This document shows positions 41,932-51,222 of a DNA stretch of 64,000 nucleotides, in pieces. Position numbers and translations under genes: made by a program. The notes below the pieces were generated by a model. The model saw only the letters and a program-made list of their open reading frames with translations, did no database searches and was not told the DNA's origin. Source of the stretch: JAGWBD01 sp965197455 (GTDB lineage Bacteria > Chloroflexota > Anaerolineae > Aggregatilineales > Phototrophicaceae); assembly GCA_965197455.1 (NCBI GenBank), contig OZ240208.1, forward strand, positions 2,108,001 through 2,172,000, read 5' to 3'. How positions within the stretch are numbered: position 1 is the first letter of the stretch; every line of letters begins with the position of its first letter.

Positions 41932-43662
41932 ATGCCCGGCGTCATCCTGCGCCGCATTCTGTCCTGCGCATTCATCCTGCTGACCCTGACTGCGCCCGTT
42001 TTCGCGAAGGCGCCCGCGCAGACCGATCTCGACCCGCGCGCCTTCATCCCCGCCGATTTCAACGCCTGGCTCAGCCTGAGCCTGCCAGACCCCGGCACGC
42101 TTGACTTCAGCACGCTCGATGCGCTCAACGTGGCGGTCCGCTCCGCTGCGCTGCTACAGCCAGGACGCGCGGGGCTTCAGTCTTTGCAGGGCCTTGAGCA
42201 GGTGCTGCCGCTGCAACAACTCAACACCGAAACGCAGCCCGTCTTCGCGAGCGACTTCGCGCCCTGGGTGGAGCAACAGGTGCTGCTCGCCTGGCCCGCA
42301 GCCGGCCCGGCTCCCCTCCTCATCCTGCCCACGCGCGACGTGATGCAGGCCGCCGGCAGTTTCAGCTGGATCCTTGAGGAGCAGGACCTGCTGCAGCGCG
42401 AGCTGCATCAGGGCCAGACGCTGTGGCTGGCAGACCGCAGCAGCATCGCCTTCGCGCCCGGAGCCGTGCTTGTCGGGCCGGAGGCGCTGGTGCGCGCCGC
42501 GCTGGACGTTCGGGCCGGCGCCGCGCCAGGCCTGCTGGACGCGGCTGTCGGGTTGCCCGAGACCCACGCCGCACCCTCCGGACATGTGCTCGCCGGCTGG
42601 CTGCGCGGCGACGAGACCCTGCGCGCCCTCGCCGCGCTGCTCTCCGGCAGCGAACAGTCCGCGCCGCTGCTGGCTGCCTTCGGTCAGGCACTGGCGACCT
42701 TCGACAGCCAGTCGCTACTTCAGCAGCTGGTGCTGGATGGCCAGGCACAGGCGCTGAGCTTCCACCTGTCAACCGATGCGCTGCGTCTGAACGTGCTGCG
42801 CCTGACCTTGCAGCTGCACCACGCGGACAGGGCGACGGCGTCGGTCGTGGACTTCAACCCGCTGGTGCTGGAGCCCGTGCCGCGCAACGCCATGCTGGTC
42901 GCCAGCGGCACGGATATGCGCGGCCTCGTCTTCAACCTGCTGGCAGCCCTGCCGCTCTCCGGCTTCGGCGGGGAGCTGCTGGGGGCCTTCGGTGCGCAGC
43001 AATCTCCCGGCTCGAGCAGTGGCCTGCTGGTAATGCCGAATGCTAACACGATCGAGCAAAGCATCAGCAACTGGCTGGCGGCGCTGTGGGATCAGGCAGA
43101 TTTCGACCTGGAGAACGACCTCTTGCGGCGCCTCGGCGGCAGCTTCAGCCTGGCGCTGCTGCCTCGCCCCAACGATCCGCTGCCGCCGCTGAACATTCCC
43201 CTGGATCTGGTGCTGGTGGCCGAAGTGGACGATGGCGCAGCCGCGCTCGACGCCCTCGAACAACTGGTCACGCTCACGCTGGATACGCGCGGGCTGGAGC
43301 GGCGCCGCGTCGCCGGAACGTCTCTGCGCGTGCTGCCTGGCGATGGCTTCAGCGATCCGCTGCTGCAGGCCTGGAGCGCCGACGGGCTGCTGCTGCTGGG
43401 CACCGGCGCAGCGCCGGAGGCCATGCGGCGCGCGCACAGCGGCGATGACCGCCTCGTCGATCGGGCGCGCTGGCAGGCCCTGGCACAGGAGGCAGTGCCG
43501 CAGCTCTACCTCGACTTCGCGCCGCTCTACGCCACCCTGCTGCCGCAGGCGGCCGGGCCGCAGCTGCAGCAAATCCGTCAGCTGGGCCTGCGCAGCCATG
43601 CTCCCGTCGCGGGCCGTCAGGACCTTGAGATCACGCTCACGCTGCCCGGCCTGATCGGCTGA
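41932..43662 (+). CDS. Secreted DUF3352-like protein
   Basis: 576 residues. A signal peptide (1-24) is followed by a mixed alpha/beta protein with repeated Leu-rich blocks and the pattern 'FIPADFNAWLSLSLPDP' at the N-terminus, typical of DUF3352-like secreted proteins (often found in Chloroflexota). Motifs in the middle such as AGWLRGDETLRAL and RNAMLVASGTDMRGLV match that family too. No enzymatic residues were recognised. The ATG at 41932 has AGGGAG ahead. A single gene, separated from the ABC operon by 101 bases. Confidence 0.55.
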   Translation: MPGVILRRILSCAFILLTLTAPVFAKAPAQTDLDPRAFIPADFNAWLSLSLPDPGTLDFSTLDALNVAVRSAALLQPGRAGLQSLQGLEQVLPLQQLNTETQPVFASDFAPWVEQQVLLAWPAAGPAPLLILPTRDVMQAAGSFSWILEEQDLLQRELHQGQTLWLADRSSIAFAPGAVLVGPEALVRAALDVRAGAAPGLLDAAVGLPETHAAPSGHVLAGWLRGDETLRALAALLSGSEQSAPLLAAFGQALATFDSQSLLQQLVLDGQAQALSFHLSTDALRLNVLRLTLQLHHADRATASVVDFNPLVLEPVPRNAMLVASGTDMRGLVFNLLAALPLSGFGGELLGAFGAQQSPGSSSGLLVMPNANTIEQSISNWLAALWDQADFDLENDLLRRLGGSFSLALLPRPNDPLPPLNIPLDLVLVAEVDDGAAALDALEQLVTLTLDTRGLERRRVAGTSLRVLPGDGFSDPLLQAWSADGLLLLGTGAAPEAMRRAHSGDDRLVDRARWQALAQEAVPQLYLDFAPLYATLLPQAAGPQLQQIRQLGLRSHAPVAGRQDLEITLTLPGLIG

Positions 43663-43772
43663 GTGCCCCACGCGCCACTGAAATCAACCTGTTTCGCGAC
43701 CACCTGGCCGCTTTTCTGGCCGAGTTATGGCCGGGTTATGGCCATGCTGATGGTCGTGGTCGGCATGTTGAC

Positions 43773-43799
43773 CCGGCTCCGGCGCGAAGCTGGAGCCGG
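43773..43799. repeat. Perfect 8-base inverted repeat upstream of the BMP gene
   Basis: CCGGCTCC and GGAGCCGG with an 11-base loop. There is no T-run, so it is not a clear terminator. In the 270-base gap between 43662 and 43933 this hairpin and a TACAGT element at 43877-43882 are the only structures seen. Confidence 0.35.
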
Positions 43800-43932
43800 A
43801 AGCGCCACCGGCGAGCGGCAGTGGATGACGCCGGCTGAACGCCGGGTCCTGCCTGTTCCCGCCTCGTCAGATGCGGTACAGTAAGGTTGACATGCGCTCG
43901 ATTCGAAAACAGGGAAGAGGGGAACGTTTACA

Positions 43933-45282
43933 GTGAACAGAAAAGTGGCACTCTTGCTAACGCTCGTTTTACTGGTGGGCCTGATGCCGGCATTGCCGGC
44001 GGTGGCGCAGGACCCGTTGATCGAGTCCGTCTGTCTGGTCACAGACGTCGGCCGCGTGAATGACGGCACCTTCAACCAGTTCGCCTACAAGGGCATGGTT
44101 GATGCAGTGGAAGACTTTGACCTCGATTCGACCTACATCGAAACGACCAACCAGGTCGACTACGCGACCAATATCCAGACCTGCGTCGACTCAGGCTATG
44201 ACGCCATCATCACGGTGGGTTTCCTGATCTTCGACACGACTCTGGCGGCCGCGCAGGCGAACCCGGACGTCTACTTTATCGGCGTGGACCACTTCTATGG
44301 CGACGCCCCCGCCAATCTGGTGGGCGTCCAGTTCCGCGAGGACCAGTCGGGCTTCATGGCCGGCGCGCTGGCCGGACTGATGACCATGAGTGATATCGTG
44401 GCCGGCGTTTACGGCATCGACATCCCGCCGGTGATCAAGTTCCGCAACGGTTTTGAGAACGGCGTCGCCCATACCAACATGGATGCCCAGGCGCTGGGCG
44501 TCTATATCCCCAGCTTCGTAGATCCCGCAACCGGCGCCGAGACCGCGCTGCAGTTCATCGCCGAGGGCGCGGATGTCATCTTTGGCGCGGGCGGCCCCAC
44601 CGGCTCCGGCGGCATCCAGGCCGCAGCCGCGGAAGGCGTCTACGCCATCGGCGTGGACCAGGATGAGTATGTAACGACCTTCGGCAACGGGGAAAGCCCG
44701 GGCGCCGAGATGGTGATCTCCAGCGCCATGAAGCGCGTCGATCAGGGCGTTTACCTCTCGCTGCAGTCCCTGGCTGAGGGCGACGCCATGTCCTTCGGCG
44801 GCAACCGCATCTTCTCCGCGGCAAACAATGGTGTCGGACTGGCGCCGCCGCATGACGCGGACGTGCCCGACGAAGTCCTCGCGCAGCTGGACGAGATCTT
44901 CGCCGGCCTGCAGGACGGCAGCATCAGCACCGGCGTCGACCCCGCCACGGGCGAGATGATGGACATGATGGACGACATGGACATGATGTCCACAGCCACG
45001 GTGACCGCGGCCAACCTGAACGTACGCAGCGGACCTGGCACCGACTATGACATTCTCAACGTCATTACCGAAGGCAGTAGCTACTCCGCTCTCGGCCGCA
45101 ACGACGACGGCAGCTGGATTGAGATCGATGTCGACGGGACGGTCGCCTGGGTGAGCGCCGAGTGGGTGGAGGTGTCACCCTCTGTGGCCGACTTGATGGT
45201 CGTCGACATGATGATGGATGACGACATGGACGACGATGACGAAATGATGGATGACGAAGAGGACGACGACTCCGGCGGTTGA
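43933..45282 (+). CDS. BMP-family nucleoside-binding-like protein fused to SH3 domain and acidic tail
   Basis: 449 residues. A signal peptide without lipobox (1-25) leads into a BMP (basic membrane protein) family periplasmic-binding domain (about 33-335): VTDVGRVNDGTFNQFAYKGM, YDAIITVGF, VQFREDQSGFMAGALAG and FGAGGPTGSGG. This family binds nucleosides such as inosine/guanosine for ABC uptake. A bacterial SH3 domain (about 355-415) with ANLNVRSGPGTDYD follows, then a highly acidic Met/Asp/Glu tail (about 420-449). BMP proteins normally end after the binding domain. The start is a GTG with GAGGGG about 11 bases ahead. No permease or ATPase gene is next to it. Confidence 0.8.
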   Translation: MNRKVALLLTLVLLVGLMPALPAVAQDPLIESVCLVTDVGRVNDGTFNQFAYKGMVDAVEDFDLDSTYIETTNQVDYATNIQTCVDSGYDAIITVGFLIFDTTLAAAQANPDVYFIGVDHFYGDAPANLVGVQFREDQSGFMAGALAGLMTMSDIVAGVYGIDIPPVIKFRNGFENGVAHTNMDAQALGVYIPSFVDPATGAETALQFIAEGADVIFGAGGPTGSGGIQAAAAEGVYAIGVDQDEYVTTFGNGESPGAEMVISSAMKRVDQGVYLSLQSLAEGDAMSFGGNRIFSAANNGVGLAPPHDADVPDEVLAQLDEIFAGLQDGSISTGVDPATGEMMDMMDDMDMMSTATVTAANLNVRSGPGTDYDILNVITEGSSYSALGRNDDGSWIEIDVDGTVAWVSAEWVEVSPSVADLMVVDMMMDDDMDDDDEMMDDEEDDDSGG

Positions 45283-45301
45283 TCCTGACTGCCGGACACA
45301 G

Positions 45302-45332
45302 GGTTCCCGTCCCGCCAGCCGGGGCGGGAACC
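45302..45332 (+). terminator. Terminator hairpin after the BMP-SH3 gene
   Basis: GGTTCCCGTCCCG pairs with CGGGGCGGGAACC (one mismatch) across a 5-base loop, then a modest T/C-rich tail. It lies between the BMP-SH3 gene and the dioxygenase gene. Confidence 0.6.
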
Positions 45333-45360
45333 TTTACCTTAAGGATGAAAGGCTGCTCCC

Positions 45361-46266
45361 ATGCCTGAGATTGCAGCGCCCGCGAGACCTGCCGCCAGCG
45401 CCTGCGCGCCCGCGCCACTGACGGCGGCCCAGGTCGCTTCCTTTCACGAACGTGGCTTCCTCGTCATCGAGGAGGCGCTGCAGCCGGAGGAGATTGCGCG
45501 GCTGCACAGCGAGGCGGTGCGTATCTGCCGGGGCGAGCGCGGCGCACTGCGCAAGGGCCTGGCGCACGGCGCGCAGGAAAGCGACGAGGAAGTCATCCGC
45601 CAGTACCTGTGCATCCACTTCCCGCACAAGATTTCGCCGCTGATGCACGCTCAGCTATCACACCCGGCCATTGTCAGCGCGCTCACGCAACTCATCGGCC
45701 CCGACGTCAAGTGCATGCAGTCCATGCTCTTCGTCAAGTCCGCCGGCAAGCCCGGCCAGGCCTGGCATCAGGACGAGGACTTCATCCCCACGCGCGACCG
45801 CAGTCTGACGGGCGCGTGGATGGCGCTGGATGACGCCACGCTGGAAAACGGCTGTCTGTGGGTTCTGCCCGGCTCGCACCGGCATGGCGTGTTATGGCCG
45901 CTGGGGGAGCAGGACGACCCACGCTTCGATTGCACCGACGAGAGCCACGGCTTCCCCTGGCGCGACGAGGACGCCATCCCGGTGGAGGTGCGGGCCGGGT
46001 CGATCGTTTTCTTCAACGGTTACCTGCTGCACCGCTCGCTGCCCAACCGCGCCCGCAGCGGCCATCGCCGCGCGCTGGTCAACCACTACATGAGCGCGCA
46101 GTCGCTGCTGCCCTGGATGGCTTTCGATGTGGGGACGCACGCCGCCACCGCCGACTACCGCGACATCGTCATGGTCGCCGGCAACGACCCCTACGCGTGG
46201 AAGGGTGTGACTGACATCGCGCGGCCTTCGGTGCGCCCCAGCGGTGAGGGCGGTTGCGCGCGCTGA
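45361..46266 (+). CDS. Phytanoyl-CoA dioxygenase family protein (PhyH-like)
   Basis: 301 residues. The Fe(II)/2-oxoglutarate dioxygenase site is visible: His136 and Asp138 in AWHQDEDF, the distal His224 in LLHRSLPNR, and Arg226 near it as the 2-oxoglutarate ligand by analogy. The first domain has FHERGFLVIEEAL. The enzyme would hydroxylate a small organic acid or halogenated/other substrate, not readable here. The ATG has AAAGG nine bases ahead. The hairpin upstream separates it from the BMP gene. Confidence 0.85.
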   Translation: MPEIAAPARPAASACAPAPLTAAQVASFHERGFLVIEEALQPEEIARLHSEAVRICRGERGALRKGLAHGAQESDEEVIRQYLCIHFPHKISPLMHAQLSHPAIVSALTQLIGPDVKCMQSMLFVKSAGKPGQAWHQDEDFIPTRDRSLTGAWMALDDATLENGCLWVLPGSHRHGVLWPLGEQDDPRFDCTDESHGFPWRDEDAIPVEVRAGSIVFFNGYLLHRSLPNRARSGHRRALVNHYMSAQSLLPWMAFDVGTHAATADYRDIVMVAGNDPYAWKGVTDIARPSVRPSGEGGCAR

Positions 46267-46284
46267 TAGACGGGTAGTGCGCGC

Positions 46285-46686
46285 TCAGGCGGGTATCAAG
46301 CTTCTCTCGACTACAATTGCATTCGACAAATAGTCCCTGCGGATGTCACGAGCATCCTGGATATTGATTTTGTCGTCTTCCATCAAGGACCACATAGCAA
46401 ATAGCGTCAATGCATACGGATCCCCAGAAACTGGAGGGGTGATGTGCTCAGGCTCTGGCACCTGCAATCCATCTTCAAGCAATGTATAGACATACTCTTG
46501 CCTGGCTTCCCTCAGTTCACTTCGCGCTTCTTCTTCAGTAGCTCCCTGAGCCATGCAGCCAGGCAACTCCGGATTGATCGCCATTACAATAGGGCTTCCA
46601 TCCGAGAGTTCATCCCATTCATACTCAACCCTGTAGTCCCGTTCAGCAATCTCGCTGGCTCTTGACCACAGGTCATCCCTGATCAT
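46285..46686 (-). CDS. hicB: HicB-family antitoxin
   Basis: 133 residues. The HicB pattern is clear: MAINPELPGCMAQGATEEEA followed by EARQEYVYTLLEDGLQVPEP. It neutralises the HicA RNase-like toxin. The C-terminal 50 residues (after TPPVSGD) are not an obvious ribbon-helix-helix or HTH DNA-binding domain. The gene starts inside the HicA end (14-base overlap), with GGAGAG ahead of the ATG. It is part of an AT-rich three-gene segment, unlike the surrounding GC-rich genes. Confidence 0.88.
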   Translation of the reverse strand: MIRDDLWSRASEIAERDYRVEYEWDELSDGSPIVMAINPELPGCMAQGATEEEARSELREARQEYVYTLLEDGLQVPEPEHITPPVSGDPYALTLFAMWSLMEDDKINIQDARDIRRDYLSNAIVVERSLIPA

Positions 46687-46939
46687 GTCTACTCTCCTGA
46701 TATGCGATCACCTCGTCAATGGCTTTTACAACGTCTCTTGCGTAGTTAGGGTGCAAATCCCCAGGATGATTTACAAGTACCAATCGAGTCCCCGCAACTG
46801 GATGGTCGAAAACGAAATGGCTGCCTTTCCCTGACCTGTAATTGAAACCATATCGTTCGAGCAACCTGCTCAATTTTTTAAATCGCCATCCTTTGGGATT
46901 GTCTTTCACCTGTTTATATATTTTTTCCTTCTTCGCCAC
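46673..46939 (-). CDS. hicA: HicA-family mRNA interferase toxin
   Basis: 88 residues with a GTG start. The HicA core is seen as LERYGFNYRSGKGSHFVFDHP, with the catalytic His in GSHF, followed by a conserved 'VNHPGDLHPNYARDVVKAIDEV' type end. The expected toxin degrades mRNA and is blocked by HicB. Compared with typical HicA (about 60 residues) it carries an additional N-terminal 20 residues (KKEKIYKQVKDNPKGWRFKK). A relic of a related HicA lies at 47864-48219. It is 2 bases downstream of the DUF6941-like gene. Confidence 0.88.
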   Translation of the reverse strand: MAKKEKIYKQVKDNPKGWRFKKLSRLLERYGFNYRSGKGSHFVFDHPVAGTRLVLVNHPGDLHPNYARDVVKAIDEVIAYQESRHDQG

Positions 46940-46941
46940 AA

Positions 46942-47358
46942 CTAATCAACCTTCGGCGGATTCTCCAGTTGAACAACCTCCAATAAAATAGTGCCTTTCA
47001 AACCCTCATTAACAATGAGGCGGACCTCATAATTTGATGGTTTCTCAAACATTATTTCCCTCATTGCAATGGCAAAGTTGAGAATGGCTTTGGAGCGGTG
47101 ACCTGTATCTGATCCTGGAATGGTAAATTTACCTTCTCCATTAGCAACTTCTTCCTCTTTTTCATCGACAAACAGCACCTTTATTGTGTGCTCTACATCG
47201 TGTTCCTCCTGCTCAGTGACTAGTTTGATGGCAAGGTGCATGGAAGGAAACTTAAACGGAAACTGTTTCGACGTGATCGTGTCAAACACGCCGATAATAT
47301 TTAGCTTGTCGTCACTGATGTTTGCGTAGTCTGCAAGCAAAAAGACTCTTAGCTCCAC
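46942..47358 (-). CDS. DUF6941-like protein in the HicAB operon
   Basis: 138 residues with a GTG start. The N-terminus MELRVFLLADYANISDDKLN and the core with GVFDTIT resemble the DUF6941 family, small beta-rich proteins of unknown function. The C-terminal half (about 55-130) is beta-rich: HTIKVLFVDEKEEEV and YEVRLIVNEGLKGTILLEV. The stop is 2 bases ahead of the hicA start on the same strand, so it is the first gene of a three-gene operon with hicA and hicB. The segment is clearly AT-rich. Function is not known; it might sense a state that regulates the toxin-antitoxin pair. Confidence 0.6.
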   Translation of the reverse strand: MELRVFLLADYANISDDKLNIIGVFDTITSKQFPFKFPSMHLAIKLVTEQEEHDVEHTIKVLFVDEKEEEVANGEGKFTIPGSDTGHRSKAILNFAIAMREIMFEKPSNYEVRLIVNEGLKGTILLEVVQLENPPKVD

Positions 47359-47461
47359 AACTCAAACCTCATGACCACCATCCCTATTTTGATTGTACAG
47401 CGAACACAATCAGGTTCAAACACTTTTGTTTGCAAACGCTCAGCGAATGAGTTTGCCTTCG

Positions 47462-47821
47462 CTACTCGAAGACCACCTCAACCAACGGGCTGCCGGAGAC
47501 GCGGCGCGCCAGTTCTTCTTTGCTATCCTTCGCGCCGAATATGACGGTCAGGATGCGGCGGCGCTCGGCTTCGTCGCGCACCGGGATGGCGCGGGCCGCA
47601 AGGTCCGCCTGCAGGCTTTCCTTGAGGTGGAAGGTGAACTCTGGCGTGGCCAGCAGGTTGGCGTGCCAGTCGCGCTTGCCTGGCGAGCCGGTGATGTACC
47701 AGCGGCCCGCAAGCTCATGAAACCAGATCTCCAGACGCCGCGCTGCACCGCTGCGGCGCCCGGTGGTGGTGATGTCGATGACGAGGTCTTTGGCCAGGGC
47801 CTGGCGGATGGCGTCATTCAT
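47462..47821 (-). CDS. Deazaflavin (F420)-dependent nitroreductase-like protein, Ddn type
   Basis: 119 residues. Features of the split-barrel deazaflavin-dependent reductases: VIDITTTGRRSGAARRLEIWFH, YITGSPGKRDWHANLLATPE and the terminal FGAKDSKEEL. Such enzymes use F420H2 to reduce small molecules, e.g. in mycobacteria nitroimidazoles. The ATG at 47821 has GAGGAG ten bases ahead. It lies between the HicAB operon and a HicAB relic. This implies the cell makes F420 or a related cofactor, but no F420 synthesis gene is in the window. Confidence 0.8.
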   Translation of the reverse strand: MNDAIRQALAKDLVIDITTTGRRSGAARRLEIWFHELAGRWYITGSPGKRDWHANLLATPEFTFHLKESLQADLAARAIPVRDEAERRRILTVIFGAKDSKEELARRVSGSPLVEVVFE

Positions 47822-47863
47822 GAGTTGTGCTCTCCTCGCTGATTTGTGCGCCCGCCCCGTCCC

Positions 47864-48219
47864 TCACCCGGCGACTGTGGCGGCGTCCCCGTCGGCCATC
47901 GTCTGCGTGTCACCCGGCGCCGGCACCGGCTTGCCCGCTTCCAGCAACGAATAGATGAAGACGTGTCGCTCCCTGGCGAGCGCCGCGAGCGCCTGGGCCC
48001 TCGTGCGACCCTCAGATATCCAGGCGACAACTCGCGTGAGTGCTTCACGAGAGTTGGTTGAATGTCGGTGTCCGGGTGTACTGCATAAAAGTGACTGCCC
48101 TGACCAGAGTATATCACGAAGCCAAATCGCTCTAGCAGGCTGCGCAGTTCCTCGAATCGCCAGCCGCGAGGATTGTTCCGTGCTCGTCCGAGCAACTTGT
48201 CCCGTTTTGCCATCGCCAT
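47864..48219 (-). pseudogene. Relic of a second HicA-HicB pair, internally deleted and frameshifted
   Basis: From 48219/48213 the first about 68 residues match HicA: NPRGWRFEELRSLLERFGF, then YSGQGSHFYAVHP. In the next frame a HicB tail appears: AWISEGRTRAQALAALARE then HVFIYSLLEAGKPVPAPG, with a stop at 47864-47866. The end of HicA, the HicB start and its first half are missing. The fused open frame in the first register continues as a nonsense Arg-rich tail to 47818. It shows a deletion of about 200 bases, plus a frame change, in an ancestral pair. Confidence 0.75.
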
Positions 48220-48294
48220 CCTGCCTGGGAAGTCCCCTTCTTCATCATGTGACTTTGCGAGAGGTGACCTGCCTGGCAAACCGTTACCCCGGCC

Positions 48295-49041
48295 TCAGCC
48301 ACCGGCCTGCGGCGGCACGTCCAGCCGGACGACGGCGTTGACATCCGTGACGGTTACCTCCCAGGTGGCTATGTCGGGCTGGCGCAGGACGAAGCGCCGC
48401 GGCAGTTCGCTGTCGCGATCGATATAGACCTCTGTCTGCACTGTGCCGGTCAGCTGCACCAGGTTGACCAGCAGCGCGCTGACGTCCTCGCCGCGCGCGG
48501 GGCCGAGCAGGTAATGCGCTGCCCGGCCATCCTCGAGCGCAACCAGGCCCTGCCATTCCAGCCCGAGCAGCGCGCCCGACGCCTGGTCGAAGCCACTGCC
48601 CTCGGCAATCAGCTGCTGCGGGTTGAAGTTCTGCAGGATGATGCCCCCCTGCCAGCGGCCGGCCGTGAGCAGGGAGTTACGGTACCACTGCTGCTCGCCC
48701 CTGGCGAAGAGGTCGACATCCGCCGGCAGCCTGAGGAAACCCACCTGGGCGATAGCCTGCAGCGTGTCCGGCGCCACAAAGCTGACCTGGGCGCGCCTGA
48801 ACTCCAGGTTGCCGAAATCGGTGGCGATGAGCCAGGGCGCGCCGCTGTGCTGCACCTCCATGCGCAGGGTCGCGCTGGCGCGGATGTTGCTGAAGGCCCG
48901 GGTCAGCAGGGCGGCCGCGTCCGGTCTGGTCGCCTCCGGTGCGCCGACCGTCAGCACGACAACTGGCGTGGCCTGCGGAACAAGATCACTGCAGGCCGCC
49001 AGCGCCAGCAGCAAGAGGAACAGCCGACTCAGCAAACGCAC
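48295..49041 (-). CDS. LppX/LprG-like lipoprotein
   Basis: About 248 residues starting from a GTG. A hydrophobic signal sequence ends in the lipobox LALAAC (Cys at residue 18), so it is a lipid-anchored surface protein. The mature part resembles the LppX/LprAFG family: a beta-rich shell with AFSNIRASATLRMEV at the N-terminus, strand blocks with QQWYRN, and a terminal VTVTDVNAVVRLDVPP strand. Such proteins carry lipids or lipoglycans between membrane and cell surface. The frame extends upstream to 49293, but without a plausible signal sequence. Confidence 0.7.
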   Translation of the reverse strand: MRLLSRLFLLLLALAACSDLVPQATPVVVLTVGAPEATRPDAAALLTRAFSNIRASATLRMEVQHSGAPWLIATDFGNLEFRRAQVSFVAPDTLQAIAQVGFLRLPADVDLFARGEQQWYRNSLLTAGRWQGGIILQNFNPQQLIAEGSGFDQASGALLGLEWQGLVALEDGRAAHYLLGPARGEDVSALLVNLVQLTGTVQTEVYIDRDSELPRRFVLRQPDIATWEVTVTDVNAVVRLDVPPQAGG

Positions 49042-49421
49042 GGTCGCAACCTGTCGTCCCGACAGCCGGGGTCGGCTGCCATGGCCATGCTGCGCTTTCC
49101 AGTCAATTTGGCTTCTTTCTTGCGGCCAGGGAGCGGATTGTATACGGCGGCTTCGGGCTGTCAACCGGGCGCCCGGAGCGGCGTCGGCGTGAGACAGGCG
49201 GATGCGCGCGCGGTGACCTGATGGCACCAGGTGATGGCCGGCTCGCACTCGCACAGAATACTGGATAGTTCGCAGAGGCACAGCAGCAGCCATACCGAAC
49301 GACGGGGACGCCGTCGCCTGCGAAAGCTCAGCCGCGAGGATCGTCGCTGGATGCGCATGGCCCGCCTGTCCGCACCGGCAATGCGCGATGATAGCGTATT
49401 ACAGGGCGGGGCGGGCGGAGT
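49042..49421. other. Gene-free interval between the lipoprotein and recA
   Basis: A GC-rich interval. Short open frames (49161-49358 reverse, 65 codons; 49231-49467 forward, 78 codons) lack ribosome binding sites and look spurious. I saw no tRNA, terminator with a T-run, repeat or recX gene. The recA transcript presumably ends here. Confidence 0.5.
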
Positions 49422-50489
<1,068 letters not shown>

Positions 50490-50523
50490 CGCACTCGCTC
50501 CCGCTGGTAATCAAGCCATGCCC

Positions 50524-50529
50524 AGTGTA
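50524..50529 (-). promoter_or_regulatory. Putative -10 element of recA
   Basis: TACACT on the reverse strand, 35 bases ahead of the ATG at 50489. No SOS box pattern was seen near it. Confidence 0.35.
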
Positions 50530-50611
50530 GTCTGACGCATGGAAATTGCCACACACCGGCGCAGGGCAGCATAGCACAGGTGTTCGTAACTGGCAAGGGT
50601 CACAGACCTCT

Positions 50612-51148
50612 ATGAAACTTTACACCCGGACGGGCGACGACGGCACGACCATGCTCTTCGCGGGCGGGCGCGTCGCCAAGACGCACTTGCGCGTCGCCGC
50701 CTGCGGCACACTCGACGAACTGAACGCGCAGCTGGGCATGGCGCGCAGCGCCGGCGCGCACAACGACGACTGTCTGGCGCAGCTGCAGTCGCTGTTGCTG
50801 CGCACAGGCGCGGACCTGGCGACGCCGCTGGATGCCCGCAGCGGGCATGTCCGGCGCATCGGGGCGGAAGAAGTACGCTGGCTGGAAACGCAGATCGACC
50901 GCCTCGACGAAGAGCTGCCGCCGCTGACCGTCTTCATCCTGCCGGGCGGCGCGCCCGCAGCAGCCGCGCTGCACGTGGCGCGCACGGTCTGTCGCCGCGC
51001 CGAGCGCCTCGTCGTCGCCCTGCAGCAAGAGGAAGCGATCGGCTCCCATGTGCTGCCCTGTCTCAACCGCCTCTCCGACCTGCTCTTCGCCCTCGCCCGT
51101 CATGAGAACTGCATGGCCGGCCGCGACGACGAGCCCTGGTCGCCCTGA
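50612..51148 (+). CDS. Cob(I)alamin adenosyltransferase, PduO type
   Basis: 178 residues. The N-terminal TRTGDDGTTMLF motif binds ATP (PduO type), and the C-terminal RTVCRRAER and LNRLSDLLFALARHEN helices complete the family pattern. The enzyme transfers the adenosyl group of ATP to cob(I)alamin, producing coenzyme B12. Other B12-related genes are absent in the window. The ATG at 50612 is at the family start. The gene is divergent from recA and shares the promoter region of about 120 bases. A TATTAT element at 51179-51184 after it belongs to the next gene. Confidence 0.87.
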   Translation: MKLYTRTGDDGTTMLFAGGRVAKTHLRVAACGTLDELNAQLGMARSAGAHNDDCLAQLQSLLLRTGADLATPLDARSGHVRRIGAEEVRWLETQIDRLDEELPPLTVFILPGGAPAAAALHVARTVCRRAERLVVALQQEEAIGSHVLPCLNRLSDLLFALARHENCMAGRDDEPWSP

Positions 51149-51178
51149 GCATTGTGCTGTGGCACGATCACAATCTGT

Positions 51179-51184
51179 TATTAT
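51179..51184 (+). promoter_or_regulatory. Putative -10 element of the PA14-SH3 gene
   Basis: TATTAT, 39 bases ahead of the ATG at 51223. Confidence 0.4.
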
Positions 51185-51222
51185 CCCTTGTCCTACCGGT
51201 TACATCCTGCGAGGAGCCTGTC

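Noticed and set aside
43663..43884. 73-codon forward frame between the DUF3352-like and BMP genes
   Set aside because: No ribosome binding site and no domain; it begins directly after the upstream stop and contains the hairpin, so it is probably untranslated leader sequence.
49161..49358. 65-codon reverse frame in the gap after recA
   Set aside because: Arg-rich beginning and Cys-rich remainder, no ribosome binding site and no resemblance to RecX or any other family expected behind recA.
50490..50611. Possible LexA/SOS box in the recA promoter
   Set aside because: I searched by eye for CTGT-N8-ACAG and GAAC-N4-GTTC type palindromes and found none; the phylum may use other operators, so no claim is made.
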